Source: Streptacidiphilus rugosus AM-16 (lineage in GTDB: Bacteria; Actinomycetota; Actinomycetes; Streptomycetales; Streptomycetaceae). From it: 64,000 bases of DNA. Below the pieces are notes generated by a model that saw only the letters and a program-made list of their open reading frames with translations, did no database searches and was not told the origin of the DNA. The position numbers and the translations under genes were made by a program. Of the stretch, positions 57,314-64,000 are shown one piece after another. Location of the stretch: positions 6,138,001 through 6,202,000 of the forward strand of contig NZ_JQMJ01000004.1 in NCBI RefSeq assembly GCF_000744655.1, written 5' to 3'. Each line of letters begins with the position of its first letter. Position 1 is the stretch's first letter.

Positions 57314-60202
57314 TCATGCGGAATTATCCTCGGACGTCCGTGCATCCGCCAGGAGAGCTGCGAGTTCGCCCTCGTCGAGGGCCCCCGCGAAGTGCTGCCC
57401 CTGGCCTTTGGCGCAGCCCAGTCGGCGCAACAGCTCGGCCTGTTCCGGAGTGTCCACCCCCTCGGCGACGGTGTCCAGGCCGAGCTCCTGGCCGATGCGC
57501 AGCACCGAGGAGGCGAGGGTCCGCAGGAAGGCCGACTCCGGCATGCCGTCGACCACGGCGCGCTCCAGCTTGAGCGCGTCCACCGGGAGCCGGCGCAGGC
57601 CGCTGAGCGGGGTGGTGCCGCCGCCGAGGCCGTCCAGGACCAGCCCCACGCCGCGCTCCTTGAGCCGGCCCAGGTGCTGGACCAGCTCCTCGAAGCCCTG
57701 CGGCCTGCCCTCGGCGACGCCGGTGCCATCGTCGCTGAGCTCGACCACCAGCCGGGACGGCGCGAGGCCGGTGCGGTGCAGCGCCGCGTCCAGCGTCTCG
57801 TACAGGCCCGGTGCGGTCAGCACCCGTGTGGAGAGCCGCACCGCGACCGGCAGGCCGCCCCCGCGCTCGGCCGCCTGCTGGACGGCCTGCTCGACCATCC
57901 AGCGGCCGAACCGCAGCACCCGCTCGCCGCCGCCCGCCGCGCGCAGGAACTCGGCCGGGGTCAGCAGCAGCCCCTGGGCCGAGCGCCAGCGGGCCTGCGC
58001 GGACAGTGCCCGGACGGCCCCGCTGCGCAGGTCCACGATCGGCTGGTGCAGCAGGGTGAACTGACCCTCGCGGACCGCGACCCGCAGACGCTGGTCAAGC
58101 TCGGTACGGCGGCGCAGCTCGGTCCGCAGTTCGGGCGAGTACTCGTGGACGCGGTCCTTGCCGTGCTTCTTCGCCTGGTACATGGCCAGGTCGGCGCTGC
58201 GCAGCAGGTCGGCGGCGGCCTCGGGGGCGGCGCCCCGGTCGGCGAAGGCGATGCCGATGCTGGCGGCGACCGAGTGCTCCTCGTTGCCGACGCAGAAGGG
58301 GGCGGCGACGGCGGCCCGCAGGCGCTCGGCGATCCCGAAAGCCTGCTCCCGGTCCACCTCCCCGACCAGCAGCACGGCGAACTCGTCCCCGCCGAGCCTG
58401 GCCACGGTGTCTCCGGAGCGGACGGCGTCCTGCAGCCGCCGGGCCGCCTGGACCAGCAGTTCGTCGCCGACCTGGTGCCCGGCGGTGTCGTTGACGGCCT
58501 TGAAGCCGTCCAGGTCCACGAAGAGCACCGCGACCTCCGACCCCTGGTCGGACCCGCCACCGAGGGCGGCGCGGCTGCGCTGCAGGAACAGCGCCCGGTT
58601 GGGCAGGTCGGTGAGCGCGTCGTGGAACGCGTTGTGCTCCAGCTGGGCCTGCAGCCTGACCCGCTCGGAGACGTCGCGGGAGTTGAAGATCAGCCCGTCG
58701 CGGTAGCGGTTGACGGTGGACTCCACGTCCATCCACTCCCCCGCGCCGGAGCGGACCCGGCACTCGATCCGCGCGGTCGGCTCGGCCGCCCTGCCGTGGG
58801 CGGGGGTCCTGGCGAGGTAGCGCTGCACCTCCCACAGCACGTGACCGAGGTCGTCGGGGTGGACCATCTCCGGCAGCCTGGTGCCGACCAGCTCCTCGGC
58901 GGGCCTGCCGTACACGCCGGTGGCGGCCGGGCTGACGTAGCGGAGCACGCCGTCCGGGTCGGCGATCATGATGACGTCGCTGGAGCCCTGGACCAGCGAA
59001 CGGAAGTGGTGCTCCTGGTGGCTCAGCTTCTGCGCGAGCGAGAGGTTGTCCAGCAGCATGATGCCCTGACGCAGAATCAGTGCCAGCACCACCGTGCAGC
59101 TGGTGATCAGCACGAAGCGGTCGAGATGGTGCTGGCCCAGGGCGTTGTAGAGCAGCCCGACGGTGCAGACGCCGGTGGCGGCGTAGGGCGTCAGCGCGCT
59201 GAAGGTGGACGCGACGCGGGGGCGTCGCGACGCGGCCGTCGCGCCCGGCGGTCCGGCCCGGTCGGCGGGGCCGTCCCCGGTGCCGGCGCCCGCCCAGGGG
59301 GCCCAGGCGAGCAGCATCGAGCCGCAGAACCAGCCGGCGTCCAGGAGTTCGCCGGAGTGGTAGGCGTCCTTGAAGGACTGGCTGGTGAAGACGGCGTCGC
59401 AGAGCACCGTCAGGGCGAGTCCCACTATCGCCGTGTGGACCGCCGCCCGGTTGCTGCCGGGCCGCCTGAAGCGCAGCCCGAGGACCATGCTGATCAGCAG
59501 GATGTCCAGCAGCGGGTAGGCCAGCCCGACGGCCAGCCGCAGTGAGCTGTGCTCGTCGCCGGCCGCGGTCCTGGCCAGCGCCAGGCTCCAGCTGAGCGTC
59601 AGCAGCGACCCGGCGATGAGCCAGCCGTCCAGGCCGAGACAGAGCCAGCCGGCGGCGTTGCGGGGCCGGTTGGCCAGCAGCAGCAGGCCGAGGATGGCGG
59701 GCGGGGCGAAGAAGAGGAAGGCGTAGTCGGCGATCGAGGGCGAGGGCAGACTGCGCCCGAGCACGCACTCGTACCACCCCCAGATGCCGTTGCCGACGCC
59801 GACCATCAGCGAGCTGAGGCCGAAGCAGAGCCAGGCCGGCCGGGTGCGCCCACGGGAGACGGAGCCGTAGACGAAGCAGGAGACCGCGGCCGTGAGCGCG
59901 GCCCCCGACAGGCCGAAGTCGCCCATGACGCGGGCGAGACCGGGTGTCCCCCAGCCGTAGGCCGCCCCGGCCAGGTACAGCAGGCAGACCAGCATGACCA
60001 GTATCCGCGGCAGCCTGGCCGCGGCATGGGACAGCCGGAACGGTTCCAGCGCGGGCACCGCGGACTCCGCCGGGGCGACCGGCCCGACCCGGGTCGTCTC
60101 CCCGAAGGCGAAGGGCGACGTCGCCGCCGTCGCCGACCTGGACGCGGTCAGCCGCTCGTCGGTCCACGTGGGACCGGGCAGCAAGGTGTCAGTGCTCAGC
60201 AT
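57314..60202 (-). CDS. Membrane PAS-GGDEF-EAL protein (c-di-GMP turnover/sensing)
   Basis: 962 aa from ATG seven bases after GGAGGGGG. About ten membrane helices (residues 50-390), a PAS domain (FRSLVQGSSDVIMIADPDGV), an intact GGDEF (ARLGGDEFAVLLVG) and an EAL domain. The EAL motif itself is replaced by SAQ (VRALSAQARW), the DDFG motif reads DGLG, and the Asn motif (N in NLSARQ) is Arg (RLSTRVL), so phosphodiesterase activity is doubtful. The layout and position next to ilvB match S. coelicolor SCO5511, as I remember it. Likely a diguanylate cyclase that regulates development. Confidence 0.93.
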   Translation of the reverse strand: MLSTDTLLPGPTWTDERLTASRSATAATSPFAFGETTRVGPVAPAESAVPALEPFRLSHAAARLPRILVMLVCLLYLAGAAYGWGTPGLARVMGDFGLSGAALTAAVSCFVYGSVSRGRTRPAWLCFGLSSLMVGVGNGIWGWYECVLGRSLPSPSIADYAFLFFAPPAILGLLLLANRPRNAAGWLCLGLDGWLIAGSLLTLSWSLALARTAAGDEHSSLRLAVGLAYPLLDILLISMVLGLRFRRPGSNRAAVHTAIVGLALTVLCDAVFTSQSFKDAYHSGELLDAGWFCGSMLLAWAPWAGAGTGDGPADRAGPPGATAASRRPRVASTFSALTPYAATGVCTVGLLYNALGQHHLDRFVLITSCTVVLALILRQGIMLLDNLSLAQKLSHQEHHFRSLVQGSSDVIMIADPDGVLRYVSPAATGVYGRPAEELVGTRLPEMVHPDDLGHVLWEVQRYLARTPAHGRAAEPTARIECRVRSGAGEWMDVESTVNRYRDGLIFNSRDVSERVRLQAQLEHNAFHDALTDLPNRALFLQRSRAALGGGSDQGSEVAVLFVDLDGFKAVNDTAGHQVGDELLVQAARRLQDAVRSGDTVARLGGDEFAVLLVGEVDREQAFGIAERLRAAVAAPFCVGNEEHSVAASIGIAFADRGAAPEAAADLLRSADLAMYQAKKHGKDRVHEYSPELRTELRRRTELDQRLRVAVREGQFTLLHQPIVDLRSGAVRALSAQARWRSAQGLLLTPAEFLRAAGGGERVLRFGRWMVEQAVQQAAERGGGLPVAVRLSTRVLTAPGLYETLDAALHRTGLAPSRLVVELSDDGTGVAEGRPQGFEELVQHLGRLKERGVGLVLDGLGGGTTPLSGLRRLPVDALKLERAVVDGMPESAFLRTLASSVLRIGQELGLDTVAEGVDTPEQAELLRRLGCAKGQGQHFAGALDEGELAALLADARTSEDNSA

Positions 60203-60439
60203 GGGCAATCCCCCTCCGGCCCCGGGCGCGTTCGGACCAGCGGGGCGGACAACTCCGAACCGGGTCTCCCGGTCGGGAACCTACACCACAGTCGTCACTC
60301 AGAGACATGCACACTCAACTCAGAGTAATGGGGAGGGTCGAGGCAGCTGTACCCGATCCGGACGAAAGCCTGCCGTCCATGCCGATTTGCAGGGGGTGTC
60401 CCGGGCGCACGCCGGGGGCGCACGGATGCGCTTCGCGAA

Positions 60440-61351
60440 TCAGATTCTGTTCGCCGGCTCCTCGCCGTTCTCGTAGCGCAGGATCTGTGCCCGCAACAGG
60501 CGCTCGGCCCGCGGCAGGAACGCGGAACTGGGCCCGCCGACATGCGGGGTGATGAGCGTGCCCGGCGCGTGCCAGAGCGGATGCCCGGCGGGCAACGGCT
60601 CGGGATCGGTGACGTCCAGCGCGGCGCGGAGCCGCCCGGCGTTGAGCTCCTTGAGCAGGGCGTCGGTGTCGACGACGGGACCGCGCGCGACGTTGACGAG
60701 CAGTGCGCCGTCCTTCATCCGCGCGAGGAACCCGGCGTCCACGAGGTGCCTGGTCTCGGCCGTCAGCGGTGTGAGCACGACGACCACGTCGACGGTGGGC
60801 AGCAACGCGGGCAGCGCGTCCACGCCGTGCACCCCCTCGCCGGGGCGCGGCCGCCGCGCGACCGGCACGACCTCGCACTCGAACGGCAGCAGGCGCGCGG
60901 CGAGCGCCTGCCCGATCGACCCGTGACCGAGGATCAGCACACGCCGGTCGGCGAGGGACTGGTGGAACTCCTGGCTCCACCGGCCCTCGGCCTGCAGCCT
61001 GCTGAAGTGCGGGATCCCCCGGAGCGAGGCCAGCACGAGCGCGACGGCGAGCTCTGCGGTGCTGGCGTCGTGCAGCCCGCGCGCGTTGCACGCGGCGACA
61101 CCGGCGGGCACGTGCGGCAGGACGTCGTCCATCCCCGCGGTGAGCGTCTGCACGAGCTTGAGCGCGGGCAGCGTGGGCAGCAGCGGGAGTGCGGCCGCGT
61201 GCCGCATGTAGGGCAGGCAGAAGAACTCCACCGCTCGCAGCGCGCCCGCCTCCGGCGCCGGCCCGTTCCCGTCCCAGACGACGGCCTCGATCCCGTCGGG
61301 GAGTCCGCCGATGGCGTCGGGAGCGTACGGAAGCAGATAACGCGCACTCAT
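60440..61351 (-). CDS. D-2-hydroxyacid dehydrogenase family protein
   Basis: 303 aa from ATG. NAD motif VLILGHGSIGQALAARLLPF, catalytic Arg in NVARGPVVDTDALL, Glu in DVTDPEPLPAGHPLW and His in ITPHVGGPSS. All catalytic residues are intact; the substrate is unknown. It is 237 bp upstream of nothing on the same strand except the GGDEF gene, and I see only weak palindromes in that gap (60203-60439). Confidence 0.92.
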   Translation of the reverse strand: MSARYLLPYAPDAIGGLPDGIEAVVWDGNGPAPEAGALRAVEFFCLPYMRHAAALPLLPTLPALKLVQTLTAGMDDVLPHVPAGVAACNARGLHDASTAELAVALVLASLRGIPHFSRLQAEGRWSQEFHQSLADRRVLILGHGSIGQALAARLLPFECEVVPVARRPRPGEGVHGVDALPALLPTVDVVVVLTPLTAETRHLVDAGFLARMKDGALLVNVARGPVVDTDALLKELNAGRLRAALDVTDPEPLPAGHPLWHAPGTLITPHVGGPSSAFLPRAERLLRAQILRYENGEEPANRI

Positions 61352-61389
61352 GGCCGCGAGGCTACCTCCTCCCTCCCGTCCCACCACGT

Positions 61390-61540
61390 CAAGGGGCGCG
61401 AGCTTCGCAGCAGAGGGCCGGTTGCACTACCCCAGGGGCGCGAGGAACTGCGCGCCTCCGGCGCGCGGACGCGAGCTCGGAAGCAAACGGACGTTGCACC
61501 GTCCAGGGGCGCGGGGACAGTGCATCCTGGCCCCCGCGCA
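61390..61540. repeat. Dispersed repeat, rearranged copy H (3' end of the LuxR gene)
   Basis: Contains two left-arm segments (CCAGGGGCGCGAGGAACTGC near 61432 and GTTGCACCGTCCAGGGGCG near 61493) with a GCGCGCCTCCGGCGCGCGG hairpin between. It fills the gap between the LuxR-type gene and the dehydrogenase. Confidence 0.7.
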
Positions 61541-61545
61541 GTTGG

Positions 61546-64000
61546 TCAGGACGTCGCCACCAGGCGGAGGCGGTGGGCGACCGCGGCGGCCTCGCCGCGG
61601 CCGGTGACGTCGAGTTTGGCGAGGATGTTGGAGACGTGGACGCTCGCCGTCTTCGGGGAGATGAAGAGCTCCTCCGCGATCTGGCGGTTCGTGCGGCCCA
61701 GGGCGAGCAGCTTGAGGACGTCCTGTTCGCGGGGGGTGAGGTGGAAGGAGTCGTCGTTGTCGTCGGCCGCCGCCGCGGCCGGGCCGCCCTCGGAGAGGGA
61801 GAGGCGGGCGCGGTCCGCCAGCAGGCGGATCTCCTGGAGGAGCAGCTGGTCGCCCTGGCGCAGCGCCAGCGTCTCCGCCTCGCGGGCGGCCTCGCTGGCC
61901 GCCGCGCGGTCGCCGTCCGCGGCGAGGGACTCGGCCAGGCGGTACCAGGCCAGGTCGCGCGGGTAGGGACACTCCAGCGTGGCCAGCGCGTCCGCCGCGC
62001 GCCGCCACTGCTCCGACGTGGCCACGCCCTCCGCGCGGGCGAGCTCCGCGTCGAGGACCGCCGACCAGCCGGCCAGCAGCGGGAGCTCCGTGGTGAGGCC
62101 GGTCGCCGCCGCACGGATGCGGCTCAGCACCTCGGCGCGGCCCGGCGCCATCGTCGGGAGGTGGCGGGCGTCCGCCTCGACCGCCGCACCGGCGGCCAGC
62201 AGCGACCACCAGACGCGGTCGTGGCCCTCGGCCCGCGTGCCGTCCAGGACGGCCAGCAGCTCCGCACGCGCCTCCGCGTAGCGGCCCTGCGCGGCCGCGA
62301 TCCGCAGGCCCAGCAGCGCCGTCGGGACGATCTTCTGCGGCTGCCACAGCAGACCGACCCTGCGGCACTCCGCCAGATGCTCGGTCGCGGTGGCGATGTC
62401 GCCGCGCAGCAGCGCGATCTCGCCGCGGAGCCGCTCCATGAAGTCGCGGTGCGCCCGTTGGCCGGTCCAGTTGGGCTCCTCGGCGAGGAGCTGGGCGGCC
62501 TCGTCGAGCTCGCCGAGCGAGATCAGCGGCTCGGCGAGGTTGCCGAGGATGATCGTGCCCGAGTAGCCGGTCATGCCGTTCGCGCGGATCATGGCCAGGC
62601 CCGCGCGGGCCACCTCCACCGCCTTCCGGGAGCGGCCGTGCAGCTCGTGATGGCTGGACAGGTTGGTGTAGACGCGGGAACGCAGGTCCACGTCGCCCGA
62701 GGCCTCCGCCTGCTCCAGCAGTTCGCCGAGCAGCGCGGCGCCGCTCTCCAGCTCGCCGAAGGCGCAGTGCAGCATGCCCAGGGTCAGCCGTGCGTGCAGC
62801 CGCAGCGAGGTCGCGCCGACCTGCTCGGCGATCTCCGCCGCGCGGCAGGCCATCTCCAGGTGCTCGCGCTTCGGGACGCCGAGCATTCCGTCGCAGGCCT
62901 GGCGGTGCAGCAGTTCGGCCAGGACCGCCGAAGGCTTCCTGCCCTCCAGCAGGCCCAGCGCGTGTTCGAGGCCCTCAGGCTCGGCGCCGACGTCGTAGCT
63001 GAGCGCGCGGGCGCGGGCCAGCCTGAACCAGGCGGCGCGCTCGGGTGACCTCGACTCGTCGATGAGGCGCAGCGCGCGCTTGGTGTACCGCAGGCCCAGG
63101 TCGGTCTCACCGCTGAGCCGGGCCGCCACGGTGGCCTCGGCGAGCAGGTCGATCAGCTGGACCGCGCCGCAGTCGCCGTCGCAGCCGTCACAGCTGCCGG
63201 GCTCGCAGGAGCAGGCCGGATAGCTCTCGTCGGCGTGGTCGTAGTCGCGGAGGCCGGCCTTGACCTCGTCGGGGACGTCGTCCCAGAGCTCCAGGGCGCG
63301 GTCCAGCATCCGCAGTTGCTCGGCGAAGGCGTTGCGGCGACGGGCCTCACGCCCGGCGTGCAGCACGGCGGGGACGGCGCGGGCGGCGTCGTGGGCGCAG
63401 TACCAGTAGCCGGCCAGGCGGGCGGAGCGCTGGTCGGCGGAGACCAGCATCGGGTCCGCCTCGAGGACCAGCGCGTAGCGGCGGTTGATCCGGGTGATCT
63501 CACCGGGCATCAGGTCGTCGCTGACCGCCTCGCGGACCAGCGCGTGCCGGAAGCGGTAGCCGTCGCCGTCGGAGGTCTGCTGGATGATGTTGGCGCCGAC
63601 GGCGGTGCGCAGCGCGTCGATCTGCTCGTCCTCGTCGAGGGTGCCGATCGCGTCGAGGACGGCGGCCAGCAGCCCGTGCTCGACGCGGGAGCCGCCCTGG
63701 GCGAGGATCCGCAGCAGGGTCTGGGTGTCCTCGGGGAGGCCCTCGATGCGGACCAGCAGCAGATCGCGCAGCGTGTCGGTGAGTCCGGTGCTGCAGCCCT
63801 GCTGGTGCGAGACGGCGAGCTCCTCCACGAAGAAGGGGTTGCCCTCGGAACGCTTGAAGATCTTCTGGACCAGGTCGGCGCTGGGCCGGGCCGGGCTGAG
63901 GATGCCGGCCACCTGGCGGGCCACCTCGCGCTGCTCGAGGCGCGGCAGTTCCATCCGCTGCACGGTGCGCAGCCGCTCGAGTTCGGCCAGGTAGGGGCGG
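61546..64000 (-). CDS. LuxR-type regulator with large ATPase/TPR-like region, 5' end cut by window
   Basis: At least 818 residues; the frame is open to the right edge, so the N-terminal P-loop ATPase part is missing. What is seen resembles the LAL (large ATP-binding LuxR) family: an AAA/winged region (FKRSEGNPFFVEELAVSHQQ), a long helical-repeat region, and a C-terminal LuxR HTH (LTPREQDVLKLLALGRTNRQ, then SVHVSNILAKLDVTGR). A Cys cluster CSCEPGSCDGCDGDC in the middle is unusual and could bind a metal. Confidence 0.9.
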   Translation of the reverse strand, partial: RPYLAELERLRTVQRMELPRLEQREVARQVAGILSPARPSADLVQKIFKRSEGNPFFVEELAVSHQQGCSTGLTDTLRDLLLVRIEGLPEDTQTLLRILAQGGSRVEHGLLAAVLDAIGTLDEDEQIDALRTAVGANIIQQTSDGDGYRFRHALVREAVSDDLMPGEITRINRRYALVLEADPMLVSADQRSARLAGYWYCAHDAARAVPAVLHAGREARRRNAFAEQLRMLDRALELWDDVPDEVKAGLRDYDHADESYPACSCEPGSCDGCDGDCGAVQLIDLLAEATVAARLSGETDLGLRYTKRALRLIDESRSPERAAWFRLARARALSYDVGAEPEGLEHALGLLEGRKPSAVLAELLHRQACDGMLGVPKREHLEMACRAAEIAEQVGATSLRLHARLTLGMLHCAFGELESGAALLGELLEQAEASGDVDLRSRVYTNLSSHHELHGRSRKAVEVARAGLAMIRANGMTGYSGTIILGNLAEPLISLGELDEAAQLLAEEPNWTGQRAHRDFMERLRGEIALLRGDIATATEHLAECRRVGLLWQPQKIVPTALLGLRIAAAQGRYAEARAELLAVLDGTRAEGHDRVWWSLLAAGAAVEADARHLPTMAPGRAEVLSRIRAAATGLTTELPLLAGWSAVLDAELARAEGVATSEQWRRAADALATLECPYPRDLAWYRLAESLAADGDRAAASEAAREAETLALRQGDQLLLQEIRLLADRARLSLSEGGPAAAAADDNDDSFHLTPREQDVLKLLALGRTNRQIAEELFISPKTASVHVSNILAKLDVTGRGEAAAVAHRLRLVATS

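Overview
The window is high-GC DNA (close to 70% by eye) with streptomycete hallmarks: many GTG starts, conservon operons, a lysine-rich-tailed HU protein, an NdgR-type regulator beside leuCD, and a gene order that, from memory, follows the Streptomyces coelicolor chromosome from about SCO5573 (mutM) down to SCO5511. I place it in Streptomycetaceae (Streptomyces, Kitasatospora or Streptacidiphilus) and cannot resolve the genus. Functions are assigned from residues visible in the translations and from remembered families; no search was run. Layout: (1) 0-8.3 kb is a galactan-utilisation locus. A solute-binding lipoprotein, two permeases and a LacI regulator run leftward; a GH42 beta-galactosidase and a secreted GH53 galactanase run rightward. 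Two operator-like palindromes lie between the two arms. (2) 8.3-10.5 kb is a small type VII secretion-like cassette, where S. coelicolor would have smc and ftsY next to mutM. (3) 10.5-32.6 kb is core housekeeping: mutM, rnc, rpmF, yceD-like, a coiled-coil protein, coaD, rsmD, recG, a DAK2 protein, rpmB, thiD, pfkA, thiL, a small Lrp-like protein, a DUF3515 lipoprotein, ddl, gpsA, plsC, cofC, an HU gene, leuD, leuC and divergent ndgR. (4) 32.6-33.1 kb holds five tRNA genes (Gln, Glu x3, Gln) with a leftward terminator. (5) 33.2-35.5 kb has a HAD phosphatase, an FAH-family enzyme and a small repeat-containing ORF. (6) 35.5-45.7 kb is two tandem conservons, each with a sensor kinase (CvnA), roadblock protein (CvnB), DUF742 protein (CvnC) and small GTPase (CvnD). 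(7) 45.7-46.3 kb is a 72-bp tandem repeat array. (8) 46.3-57.3 kb is mainly branched-chain amino acid and serine biosynthesis: cimA, ilvE, leuB, serA, ilvC, ilvN, ilvB. Both cimA and ilvB are preceded by a short ORF plus terminator that look like ribosome-mediated attenuators. (9) 57.3-64 kb has a membrane GGDEF/EAL protein with a degenerate EAL half, a D-2-hydroxyacid dehydrogenase and a LuxR-type regulator that runs off the right edge. Running through the core is a family of roughly 105-bp intergenic inverted repeats, nearly always at the 3' ends of genes, and the 72-bp array grows out of one of them. The points most worth checking are the small ORF at 34.8-35.0 kb, the cimA leader, the CTG start of the yceD-like gene, sequence homogenisation between the two conservons, and the repeat family.
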